Assembly: GCA_024036415.1 (NCBI GenBank)
Contig: JAMWET010003135.1
Span: 62,001 to 126,000, forward strand
Source: Prochilodus magdalenae
Lineage: Eukaryota; Chordata; Actinopteri; Characiformes; Prochilodontidae
Direction of reading: 5' to 3'
DNA: 64,000 nt
Shown here: positions 11,300 to 21,491 of the stretch, one piece after another
How the letters are laid out: every line of letters begins with the position of its first letter
Position numbering within the stretch: position 1 is the first letter of the stretch
The notes under the pieces: model-generated
What the model was told of the DNA's origin: nothing
What the model saw: the letters and a program-made list of their open reading frames with translations, nothing else
Databases searched by the model: none
Program-made: the position numbers and the translations under genes

Positions 11300-11539
11300 T
11301 CGTTTGGCCTATGTGAGCTGTGTGTTTAATGTTGTGGTTCAGTGCCGCTGATGTGAGGTGTAAACAGGCGGTGTATCTGAGCGAGAGCAGCTGGGCTTTA
11401 TCACTCAGGCTGCTGATAAGGTGGACGTACTGATACGGCTGAGAGAAGCAGAAGTATGATCATTCGGCCTGAACTGAGCCTGAGCGAGAGTCCTCTTCAG
11501 CAGCAGCACTGAGTGAAGGGATCCCTACTGGACTCACAG
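11300..11539 (+). other. DCSTAMP: Possible 5' non-coding exon of DCSTAMP
   Basis: A non-repetitive, moderately GC-rich stretch ends in a good splice donor (CTCACAG|GTAGGAG at 11539/11540). It lies 2.2 kb upstream of the DCSTAMP coding exon, whose own start is preceded by an acceptor (ggtctag|GATG at 13773/13774), so an upstream untranslated exon is expected. The choice of this stretch is inference and its 5' limit is unknown. Confidence 0.25.
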
Positions 11540-11737
11540 GTAGGAGCTACTGCTGTATGTGTGTTTATGTCTCAGTGGATCCTTACTGACGAGCTGAAAC
11601 CGGTCCTGACCAGTTGACATTAGAGTTAAAGATGAGGAAGAACATTTAGCAGCTGTTTATCTGCAATGGGATTTAGATTCACAGTTCCACATTTTGGTTG
11701 TGAATGCCTCAACCAGAACTCTAACATACACTTATGT

Positions 11738-11845
11738 AGAGTACAGTGGCATGAACAAGGTCAGTTAGAGACATCATACCACGCTAGTTCAATTCTAACC
11801 TACATCTTTGTTTGGGAAGTGCACGCACGGTTGTACAGATTTACA
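11738..11845. repeat. Dispersed repeat, copy A
   Basis: gagtacagtggcatgaacaa followed by ggtcagttagagac, then tttgtttgggaagtgcacgc and ggttgtacag, parallels 12928-13002 with about 75% identity by eye. The family is not identified. Confidence 0.45.
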
Positions 11846-11944
11846 GAGGTAGCTCAACTCTCAGTCCCTCGGACTGTTCTGAGGTGCTACAGATCACAGT
11901 GATCTTTACCTATGACTTTCAGCACACCGTATCAGGGAACCTTT

Positions 11945-12095
11945 CTTAAACTCTTACATTTACATAGGCCAATATAGCGTTAAGAGTCTTGCCCAAGGAC
12001 TCTTATAGGGGGATTTGAACCCCATTCTGCCACATGTGGTGGTGACTCCCTGATGGGTAGTGGTGTTATCTGCTGAGCCACACTAACCATGGGAA
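11945..12095 (-). mobile_element. tRNA-derived SINE fragment
   Basis: In minus orientation it begins tgtggctcagcagataacac and has a B-box-like ggttcaaatcc (complement at 12011-12021), then ataagagtccttgggcaaga and a tail ending ggcctatgtaaatg. This corresponds to the element at 29251-29425 in the opposite orientation. It is a SINE, not a tRNA gene: no cloverleaf can be folded from it. Confidence 0.65.
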
Positions 12096-12149
12096 GTTCT
12101 TTGAAAAGGAACCAGTAGGACATTATCTTGTTCCTCTTTTCATGAGACT

Positions 12150-12245
12150 AAAGCTGGCTTCCACCTTAAATGACGCAGCACATCTCTCAGTGGTGCACCG
12201 GGATGTAACTGTTGCACTATTTAAGGTGGAATGCAGCATCTGAAT
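12150..12245. mobile_element. Small inverted-repeat element (MITE-like)
   Basis: gcttccaccttaaat near 12152 and atttaaggtggaatgc near 12219 form terminal inverted repeats about 65 bp apart. A related ttccaccttaaat end is at about 9698. Too short to code. Confidence 0.4.
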
Positions 12246-12419
12246 CAGAGGAATCATTGGGACCTTATTCATGAAAGAAAGCAGAGTTAGTTTAGGGGGT
12301 AAGACTTATTGGGAAACTTAATGGGTTTTTTTTTGTTTTTTTTTTTGAGTTTGTGCTTGCAACAGCTGGTTGAGCACCACTGACCTTGATCCTTGACTCT
12401 AGGCAGGTAATTGCATGGC

Positions 12420-12500
12420 CTAAGCTGGGTTTTACTGGTTATCTAGCATGGTCATGCTGGTTGACCAGCATCTAAACACAACACGTACTGGCCTCTGCTG
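12420..12500. repeat. ctggttgaccagcat-type repeat fragment
   Basis: Contains ctggttatctagcatggtca and tgctggttgaccagcatcta, two self-similar blocks typical of a fish interspersed repeat. The surroundings (12250-12420, 12500-12900) show only T-rich runs. Confidence 0.35.
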
Positions 12501-12927
12501 TTTTTTTGTTTTTTTTTAAGGGAGACAACAAACGTGCTCTACCCAAACTCGGACTCTACTCTGTGCATCCCTCAAACCACTTACTGGGAAAAAAAATTCC
12601 GAGGCATCCAGGTGGCAGCTCGTTGACCAGGGACACACAGAAGGCTTGCAATGTGAAGTCATGTAAATAGTTGGGACTGTAGCTTAAGGCTACATATATG
12701 TGCCCGGGGGCTGTGTGGGACTGTTTAGTGGGCTACTGGTGCAATGTTGGTGCCTACAGTCACTGTTGGGCTGTTGATGAGCTGCTTGCCAGTGGTTTAG
12801 CATCAATGGTCTCCACTGCCGCTGTGTTCCATAAAGAGCAGGCTTCTTACATCATGCCGTCGCTGGTGTTAATGCTGGTGTTAGTTTAAACAAAGGTGGT
12901 TCCAATTAATGTGGTTCAGAGTGCAGT

Positions 12928-13002
12928 GGTACGAACAAGGTCAATTAATTGGATATGATGTACCATGTAAGTACAATGTTTGGGAAACACACCCCTGGTT
13001 GT
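12928..13002. repeat. Dispersed repeat, copy B
   Basis: gagtgcagtggtacgaacaa/ggtcaatta, then atgtttgggaaacacacccc and ggttgttcag. It is a shorter relative of 11738-11845 in the same orientation. Confidence 0.45.
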
Positions 13003-13164
13003 TCAGTGGCCAACACCATCACACATTTAACGTGTTTATTCAGGCATTTTTAGTTTAGACTTTATGAATATTTTGGATTATACTTTTTTGTGATTATGCC
13101 CAGTATTGGACTGATACAGTCACACAGTATCATATCGGGGCAGCCCTAATTAAAATAAACTTAC

Positions 13165-13625
13165 TGTGACTGAAACATACCTAACAGCGTGTAACACCAC
13201 CACAAGAAGAAATAACAGCTGTGACTGGATTTGGCATGTACTGGACAAGTTTCTGAATGCAGACCACATTAATGTTCAGACACGCCTGCAGAGTGAGTCA
13301 GTTGGGCCAGAATTGGTGGATGTCTTCCCTAGAGTTTTACTGGTAGCCCCAGGTAGTCCCACAGATTTCCAAGAGGATCTGGGGATTTAGTGGGGCCAGT
13401 CCAGATGTGTGAATGTGCCTGAATGTTCATCATGCCAATCAGTCACATCTGCAGCCCTGTGAACGCCAGAACTGTCATCTTGGAATACCGGGATAGGTAT
13501 GTTATGTTCCTTGCTAAGACGATGAGCAAATGGCAAAACCTGGTTGTCCAGCAGCTCAGTGTAGGCACTTGGGTTAGACCTACTGTCACCTGAACCAAAG
13601 AACCCATTCCCATGCAATTAGAATG
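13165..13625 (-). mobile_element. Degenerate Tc1-like transposon relic
   Basis: The plus strand starts acctaacagcgtgtaacacc then ataacagctgtgactggatt, shared with 4437-4490. The remainder (ccaatcagtcacatctgcag, gaacccattcccatgcaatt) has a decayed minus-sense frame at 13387-13617. There are no intact ends. Confidence 0.45.
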
Positions 13626-13646
13626 AACCCAGAACATCACAGAGGG

Positions 13647-13722
13647 GACTTGTATTAATCTGAGTAATAATCTGAGTATTAATCTGAGTTATAGTCTGAG
13701 TTATCGTCTGAGTTATTGTATG
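13647..13722. repeat. 12-bp tandem repeat upstream of DCSTAMP
   Basis: Units of taatctgagtta/tagtctgagtta/tcgtctgagtta repeat about six times, ending about 50 bp before the DCSTAMP acceptor. It probably lies in the intron preceding the start-codon exon. Confidence 0.6.
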
Positions 13723-13774
13723 TTATAGGACATTGTTATTACTATGTAACTCATTTATGTGATTCTGGTCTAGG

Positions 13775-16700
13775 ATGAGCAGCAGTTTTAAGCAGCAGCT
13801 GGCCCACTCCTGGACCATGGCGGTCATGGTGTATACCTCTGGACAGAGGAATGGATGGAGACACATCCTCCTTCATTTCTTCATATGCCTCTTCATCAGC
13901 ATGGCCTTCAGTTCCCTGCTCTTCCTCAGTCTACGCGCTCTGAACATTGACCCGATGGTGACTGGGCTGACTACCGCCGGCTTTTCTCTCCTCCTGTCCA
14001 TAGCGTTGTTCTTCTCCAAGCATCTTCGCTGCTTCATCCTTTTGCTCCTGTTCTCCTGCGCCATGAAGCAAGGCCGGACCGCCATGCTGATTACGGGAAG
14101 CGGACTGGTCGCATGCCTAGGCACCCATAATACATACAAGAACCTCTACAGAGTCTCTCAGAGCATCGGTTCGTTTGGTTTTGTGATCTACTGTACATTT
14201 TTCAGAAGCTATTATACATTATTCACTATGTACTATGATTCATTCAATAACTTGCTGCTGTGAATTATTCATTATCCACTATAATTAATTACTTATTAAT
14301 TAGATACTTACTCATACTTACTACACTTACTACATACTTACTTACTGAAGTATTCAGTGACTTCTATGAAGCTGTGAAGTTGTGTAGGCATGAGAGTGGA
14401 GAATCGTATCCTCATACAGACTTGTAGATCACTCGGAATAGGAAGTAGAAACACTTATGTATTTCCATATACAGGGGTTGGACAATGAAACTGAAACACC
14501 TGTCATTTTAGTGTGGGAGGTCTCATGGCTAAATTGGACCAGCCTGGTGGCCAATCTTCATTAATTGCACATTGCACCAGTAAGAGCAGAGAGTGAAGGT
14601 TCAGTTAGCAGGTAAGAGCACAGTTCTGCTCAAAATACTGCACACAACATTATGGGTGACATACCAGAGTTCAAAAGAGGACAAACTGTTGGTGCACGTC
14701 TTGCTGGCGCATCTGTGACCAAGACAGCAAGTCTTTGTGATGTATCAAGAGCCACGTTATCCAGGGTAATGTCAGCATACCACCAAGAAGGACGAACCAC
14801 ATCCAACTGGATTAACTGTGGACGCAAGAGGAAGCTGTCTGAAAGGGATGTTCGGGTGCTAACCCGGATAAAAACCACGGCTGCCCAAATGACGCTGTAT
14901 TGGCCGCAAAAGGAGGCCCTACACCATACTAATGAATGATTGTGGTCTAAAACCAGGTGTTTCAGTTTCATTGTCCAACCCCTGTATATACACACATCAC
15001 AATCATCAATCAGTGAAAGTAAACCTGGTTTGTTTCTGACAGTGTGCAACCTGAAGAAGAAGAAAGAGCTGCTGGACATCAGCCCCATAGATAATTACGT
15101 CCGGATGATTACCTGGGTGAGGGATCAGTTAAAGATGTTCTCAGATTTGCTCTTTGTGAAGTTTAGGGCCAAGCTGGACGTCTGGTGTACTCTAGACTCT
15201 GAAAGTGTGAGGGAGAAACTGCAGCAGGCTGAAGCAGAGCTGAAGAAGAAAGCAGATGAAGTGGAGACCATGTTTAACTTGGTGATGTGGATTGGGAAGA
15301 ATGTGGCTGTGGTGTTGACGATCATCCTGCTGGTACTTGTAACAGCACGTTTCCTCAAGAAGTTCACAGGCCAGAAAAGATACAAGAACATGTTCATCAC
15401 AAGCGGATTTGTGGAGTATGATCAATGGCAGAAGGCCATGGGGAAGCCTCATGTTCTCCCTCTGACCAAGAAGGAGGCAAGGCACTTCATCTACATCCCG
15501 TCTGCTAAGCCCAGTCTGTCTGAATGTGTGCCTATGGCACTATTCTACATTCCTATTGGCTTCTACATCCTGACCTGGTTCCTCCTGCTAGGACTGGACT
15601 GGCTGCTCTACAGGACCATCGTTCTCATCAAGAAGAAAATGAAGGATCTGGAGCCCTTCACGGTTCCTCTTAAAATGAACGTGAATGTGAGTATGTCATA
15701 TACAGCTGTGGTCTTCGTTTTGGCCTGGGCCATGTTTATATATGTAGAACCAAAACAACTCAAAGAACCAGATATGTAAACAGAGAGATCCACAGTGGGT
15801 TTGGTGTGAGGTGGTTCAGGGGTTATTTACAGTGGTGGTGATGGTGATGATACAGTGGATCTATCTATGCATCCATCCATCCATCCATCCATCTAATCTT
15901 TCCATCCATCCATCTAATCTGTCCATCCATCCATCCATCCATCTATCTATCTTATCCATCCATCCCTCCATCCATCCATCCAAAGTTATCTTTGGCGGCT
16001 ATTCTTAGCCTCACAGCGTAGCCTCCCTGCAGCATGTATCCCTCCACCATGAATGGAGTTTAAGGCTGAAATCTTCTCTAAACTATCATAAACAGCGTCT
16101 CAGACATCAGGCAGTGTATTCATAACCATCTCATGCAGTAACTTTCTGTGAGGGAGCTTTAAGAGGTGGACCTGAAACAAATCTTAACCAGTCTGAATGA
16201 CTTTGTTCATTATGTACAACAATAGAGATCACTTAGAGACATATATATTCCTTAAAGAAACATTTAGAAAAGGTTTGTTCAGATTAACATTTTTTTAGAA
16301 CTTCTTTATGGATGCAAATTTATTAAATTATTTCTGGATATTCATTTTATTATAACTTTATTCTGGATGTTAAATATATTAGATATTTCAAGGTCTTAAT
16401 TTTATAATTTTATTAGAACTTCATTCTAAATGTTATCAGAAATTCATTCTTGATATTCATTTTAGTACAACCTTATTTTGGATGTTTATTAGTTTTTCCC
16501 CTATATTAATGTTATTAGAAATTCTTTCTGGAAATGATTTTTGTGATTCTAAACGTTTAACCCTTGTGAAAGTAAACATGGTTCTGTTCCTGGATCATTC
16601 TCAGCACTGCAGTGGCACCGATGAGGTGGTGTGATAGTGTCTGTTGTGCTGTTACTAACAGCTCATTCTCTCCAACAGGAACAGCATCAAATCCTCTTCA

Positions 16701-17029
16701 TCCCTGTGGCTGAAAAGAGCAGTCAGACTGATTTCTCCTTCTCTGTGAATTTGTTGGAGCGCGAGTGTGATCCCGAGCCTACGCTCCTGCTCTCTCAGGC
16801 TGTGGCTCCTCTCTGCATAGTCATCACCGTCCTTCTGATCCTTGGCTTGCTGACCTCTAAACTGCTGCAGGTGAAGCTGCTGGTGTCAGAGTGTTTCTTC
16901 ACTGAGAGTCGCAACAAGAGGGTGAAACATCTACACGCCAAAATCCTGAGCAAGCGCTCAAAGGAGAACTTCTTGCAGCTGGAACAGGCCCAGTTTCAGA
17001 GCACGAAGAAAGACGTGGGAACAGATTAA
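13775..17029 (+). CDS. DCSTAMP: Dendritic cell-specific transmembrane protein (DC-STAMP), complete coding sequence
   Basis: Three coding exons: 13775-14168, 15043-15686 and 16679-17029. Junctions are CG|GTTCGT, ctgacag|TG, AAT|GTGAGT and ccaacag|GAA. Phases are 1 then 0, and all agree. The joined frame is 462 codons, against 470 residues in human from memory. Exon 1 starts at ATG (MSSSFKQQL) and holds the N-terminal membrane segments (about residues 30-110), including the conserved [14 protein letters not shown] and [11 protein letters not shown] blocks. Exon 2 has a charged extracellular stretch, two or three membrane segments ([35 protein letters not shown]) and the family blocks [27 protein letters not shown] and WLLYRTI. 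Exon 3 has a final membrane segment and the conserved basic tail [15 protein letters not shown]. Family knowledge: a multi-pass surface protein needed for fusion of osteoclast precursors and foreign-body giant cells, downstream of RANKL/NFATc1. It sits between RIMS2 and LRP12 as in mammals. The start follows an acceptor (ggtctag|G), implying an untranslated upstream exon. Confidence 0.93.
14472..14984 (+). mobile_element. 513-bp non-autonomous Tc1-like element with perfect 31-bp TIRs (DCSTAMP intron 1)
   Basis: Left terminus caggggttggacaatgaaac (14472-14502) and right terminus (14954-14984) are exact reverse complements over 31 bp. TA dinucleotides sit at both outer edges, the Tc1/mariner target site. 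The internal frame 14652-14939 begins [20 protein letters not shown] and reads the paired N-terminal DNA-binding helices of a Tc1-type transposase ([34 protein letters not shown]), then runs into sequence before the right TIR. The catalytic DDE domain has been deleted. The perfect TIRs suggest a comparatively recent insertion. Confidence 0.9.
15868..15985. repeat. (ATCC)n microsatellite, DCSTAMP intron 2
   Basis: Interrupted tetranucleotide catccatccatc with ctaat/ctatc variants. Confidence 0.9.
16588..16662. repeat. Fragment of the palindromic dispersed repeat, next to DCSTAMP exon 3
   Basis: tggatcattctcagcactgc / agtggcaccgatgaggtggt / gtctgttgtgctg matches the left arm of the element at 618-1172. 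It ends about 16 bp before the acceptor of exon 3 and so supplies sequence up to the branch-point and polypyrimidine region. Confidence 0.65.
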
Positions 17030-17734
17030 TTTTTTTCCATTGAAACTAAATAATATATAATATATATATAGATTAATTCATAGTTAAACTTCCCAAAGTA
17101 GGAATGTTTTTTTCCTTCTCCTGCAGTTACTATATTGCAGATGTGAGGTTTTGTGACAGGATACAGAATACAAGGTGAACTGTTAACATATAGCCCTCTT
17201 TCTCGTTACAGGTGAAATTCTGGTTTCCAATTCTGGATTTCTGTTCTAAAGGTTATTCACACCATCGCTGATAGACAAGCACTGATCAGCCACCGGCCTC
17301 TAATTGCCTTCACACCTTAACAGAAGTTAGCTTACATATATTTGTCCTTATCTGCTTCTTAACCTACAAAACCCACCATGGTCTCAGACCACATCTGCGA
17401 TGCTAAAATGCTATACAAACCGGAGACACCCTGGACTGGACTGTTTCTATACTCCAAAAGCAAACCTACAGTATAATCCTCCCACTGCAGCGGGGATGCT
17501 TCTATTTCCTGGAATAACAGTCTTTGTGGTTATGATGCTGGTTATTTACCTAAATCAGTGGCTACAGCTCAATAATGAGACCAATGACATGATATACTGT
17601 ATGGCTAAAAGCATGTAGACACATGACCCACACCCATATGAACCCTTGCAACTTAACAGCCTCCACTCCTCTGGGGTGTCCAATTCAGCCAAAACAGCCA
17701 GACTGATGTTCAATGAGAAGGTGCAGCTTACAGT
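17030..17734. other. DCSTAMP 3' flank, no further gene seen
   Basis: A/T-rich after the stop (aactaaataatatataatata near 17045). No canonical AATAAA was found close to the stop, so the poly(A) site is unassigned. The short frame at 17400-17618 has one hydrophobic stretch but no family match. Confidence 0.35.
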
Positions 17735-18562
17735 CAGTGTTCCAGTTCATCCCAAAGGTGTTCAGGGGGGTTGAGGTGAGGGCTCTGTGCAGGCCACTGG
17801 AGCTCCTCCACACCAAACTTCTCAGTCGACGTCTTTATGGAGCTGGCTTTGTGCACAGGGACCCAGTCATGCTGGAACAGGAAAGCGTTCCTCTCAAAAC
17901 TGCTGCTTCGAAGATGGAAGCATAGAACTGTGTGAAATGTCTTTGGGTTCTGTATCATTAACACCACCCTTTAATGGGACTAAGGGTCCGAGCCCAAACC
18001 CTAACCCCTCCCCCCAGACCATTATCCCCCCTCCACCTGCTTTACTGTGGGCACTCTGTATTGCGATAGGAAGCGTTCTCCTGGGCTCATCCACCAAACC
18101 CAGATTCCTCCATCAGACTTTTTTGATCAAATACTGAAGCATGATCCCTCACTCCAGAGACCACGGTTCCACTGAGGCCAGTGGTAGAGCTTTATACCAC
18201 TCCAGCCAATCCTAGGCTTGTGTGCAGCAGCTCAGCCCTGGATGGCCATTTCATGAAGCTCCTGCTGTACAGTGCTTGTGTTGATGTTCCGGTTTGGGAA
18301 CTCTGTAGTGAAGGACACAAGTTTCAGCAGTCCAGTCAGAGGCTCCAAGCTGCCGTGGTCTACCACCCAGTGGGTGTTGACTTGTGGCATGCTGGGACAG
18401 CATCACGAGTGACAGGACCCTCCAGATATATTGCCAGTGTCTGCGGAAGCTGCATGGCTATGTGCTTGATTCTAAACACCTCCAAGTAATGAGTGTTGCT
18501 GAAACACCTGAAGTCTGAGATTAGGAGTGTCCACATCTTTTGGCCACAGTACACTTCTCTCA
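17735..18562 (-). pseudogene. Tc1-like transposase pseudogene, inverted relative to DCSTAMP
   Basis: Minus-strand frames contain the C-terminal catalytic half: FLFQHDWVPVHKASSIK, FGVEELQWPAQSPHLNPPEH and LWDELEH (17734-17890), in which QHD and the PEHLWDE glutamate correspond to conserved Tc1 core positions. Upstream in the minus sense, GGGGIMVWGEGLG and LVPLKG lie at about 17980-18060. The element closes with gtgtccacatcttttggcca near 18528-18547. Frameshifted and truncated. It is the same family as 41282-41890 and 52385-52600, and lies in the convergent DCSTAMP-LRP12 spacer. Confidence 0.8.
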
Positions 18563-18571
18563 ATAAATATG

Positions 18572-18825
18572 AATGATGACGTCCGAATGAATAAATGAAT
18601 GAATGAATGAATAAATAACCTCATGGGATGGGATGAACGCTTTTTTTATTTTTAGTGCAGTAAACAGTTATGCATATTTATATATTTATATATAGATATA
18701 TTTATATACATTCATACACCATATCACTTTAAAAAAAAAAAAAAGCACAAGACAATGTAACATGCTTCTCAAGTAACCACTACTGAAATAAAACCAATAA
18801 TAATAATAATAATAATAATAAATAC
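18572..18825. repeat. Short A/T microsatellites
   Basis: (AATG)n/(AATA)n at about 18588-18617, TATATTTA-type at 18672-18712, an A run at 18731-18745 and (TAA)n at about 18796-18823. Confidence 0.7.
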
Positions 18826-21491
18826 ACACTCACACAAGAGTTATCAGTACCAAAACAGTAAGGTTACTGAAACAGTAACAAAACAATAAATACAACAAAC
18901 ATCAGTGGCTGTTATACAACATAACATCCTTAAAAATAGTCATTCCGTCGCTCGCACGCCTTTATAAATAAATTGCTGTAGCCCAAAATCAGATGAAGAC
19001 GTTTGCAAACTTTTTGTGTCTGTAACTGGGACCAAAAATCACCCGGTAACTCGAATGACCTGTACCGTCACAATCTGTACCGCCAGAGTCCCGCGTACCC
19101 TCAGAGTTTTTGCCCACGTTTTAGGGAAATGACATCAATATTCCAATAATTCAGCAATAAGGAATAAATCTCTCTCAGCTGAGCTGGCTGAACTAGTTCA
19201 GTTTCTTCTCAGTACCAGTGTACATTTTATGCCTCCTCCAGACAGTGTTTAAGAACGCCTTGGGTTCCTTGCGTTCCTCTCCCACCCAGTTAAGTGAACC
19301 CTGGTAAACTGTAACGTTCCCTCTCAACGACAGAGAAAGAGAGAGAGAAAGAGAAAGAGAGAGAGAAAAGCTAAAAACAAAAGACATCATTAACCACACA
19401 GCTAAAAACTGTGAGAATGCTAAAACTGCACGGTGAAGAGGGGAAACTGCGTATCAGGAACTGTTGGAAAGCTCTTGTGTAAGCAATTGGATATCCAAGA
19501 GGCAGGCTGTCCAGAAAAACACAAACAAAAACAAACATTCACACTTCTCCCCTGCCAGGGAGACGGAGGAAGCGCCGGCAAGCTTGAAGCAGGGACCGTT
19601 CACGAGTTCAGAGCTTTACACTGAGGCTTGCAGGCTTCACAAAGCGGTTCTCAACTCTGGGCCTGAGGGCTGCTGTGAACCGTTTCAAATGTTTCCCATC
19701 CCAAGTGACCTTTCACAAAGCAGGATTTCCCAGCAAGGCTGGATAATTAGGCCTGGACTGTCCAATAGGAATGTTCATTAGCAAGTGAATATGAACCAAG
19801 AATCAGATGTTTCTTTCCATATAGCACTTTCTGTGGCATATTAGTGAGCGAAGGGATGGTGTCTGATCTTGCATTTCTTCTCTACAACAGGTGGGAATTT
19901 TCCCGTTTTCCTTATTCACTGTGTTGTTCGTTTTCATGGTTCTTTGTGCTCACTGATTTGATGTGACTGGCTTTGCATCTTAAGGTTTGATTATTTGTAA
20001 TCAAGTGTGACTTAAATCTATCTGTACCATGTGCCATGACAGGAATGTAGTTCACCTGGTATCCGGCTTGTCCACAAGGCCTGCTGTGATCCAGGGGATT
20101 TCCGTCTTGTTCTGTGCCAAAGTGGCAGTAACGGTCATAAGAAGGTCATGCTAAAGGACTGCATATGTTCAGACTGCAGGCAATCTTGATTTGCAATTTT
20201 TCCGTCACTTTGGATGCTGACATCGTTGCTGTTTGGCGCATTGCGAGTGACGCAAAAGGCACTTTGTAATACGAACTTAGCGGCGTGAGTGTCCAGACTG
20301 AGAAACATCTGAAAACACCTAAAATAAAATCTGCTTAAAATAGCATTTTTAACCACCTTCAATTTTGTTTTGACTTTGATTTGCAAACATGATTCGCAAT
20401 AATTGGATTTTATGTGGCTTTACTGTCCAGTCCATCAAAAAAACGATCTGCATATGATCTGGCAGTCTGAACAGAGCCTTTGATGCATGACCTATTATGT
20501 CCAGTTTACGCACTTCTGGAGTCTAAATAAACTCTTCATGGTGATTGGACATCAGCTTTCCAACAATGGGATAGAAGTAGCTATAAAAGTGTTAATAAGA
20601 GCAGCCAGTCCGTCAAGCCAGCCTGGCTGGAGTCGCTGTGACGTCAGCAGTAGCATCTATTTATTAACAGGTTATTGTCTGACTAGTTCTCCTAATAAAC
20701 CTAGTAAGGGTGACTGAAACCTAGTAAGGGTGATGATAGTGTGGTTATTGAAACTGACTAGTTTTTATGAGACTGTTTTATGAATCAGAGAAGCTGCAGG
20801 TTCTGACATTTACAGTGATAACTTTGTTTATTTGAGCTGAAGCTGATTCTGTCTCCAGCCTGAAGCGACTAAGCATTGACCGCTAAGCTAAATAGCTTAT
20901 CAGCCCAATCTAACCAACGTAGGCTTTTACTTTAATAGCTGCTAACAGATCTGTCTGGCTTACTGGTGCACCGTGAGGTTATCCACCATGATGTTATCAA
21001 AAATAAGACAATATCTGATGAGTTAAAGAACCATTCCATTTTTGCATAAGACTGCAGAAGAACCCCCACCCCCTGCTCTGTGTCTCCTAGTTTGATCACT
21101 GACTGTTGGAGGCTTTAGCCAGTTAATTCATAAGCCACTTCCTCCTTATTAGGCAATGGTAAATGTAGTCTGCAGAACACCACGCCCATTTCTTCAGATA
21201 TTTGGGGATTCAAGAAGCCAGACACCTGAAAATTCCTGAAAACATACTGTAATTGTATCAGGGCTTTAATCACTATTGTATATATGTGTGTGTGTTGCCC
21301 TTTTCCTCAGGCCTGTTATGTACCATGTTGTATGTGTTGGAACATTCCTAAAATATCTATTTATACTTGGGAAAAGATAAACGGACTTAGAAATACTGCT
21401 TTGGGAGATAACCCGCTGAGCTGGATGTGCTGGGTGAGGGAGAACAGCGCAGAGCAGCAGGCGCTCAGGCCTGGAGTTGAGAACTCCTGAC
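18645..21491 (-). other. LRP12: Probable LRP12 3' UTR and downstream region
   Basis: No other gene lies between the LRP12 stop and the Tc1 relic. Minus-strand AATAAA signals occur as tttatt on the given strand, for instance near 18645, 20650 and 20830. A GA microsatellite lies at 19330-19368. Which signal is used cannot be decided from sequence. Confidence 0.3.
20160..20482. mobile_element. hAT-like MITE candidate
   Basis: gttcagactgcaggcaatct at about 20168 and gatctggcagtctgaac at about 20456 form imperfect terminal inverted repeats around 280 bp of A/T-rich non-coding sequence. No clear target duplication was found. Confidence 0.4.

Noticed and set aside
14940..15042. Upstream extension of the DCSTAMP exon 2 open frame into the Tc1 element
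   Set aside because: The frame opens with TTG, not ATG, and the acceptor at 15042 joins in phase with exon 1, so this part is intron.
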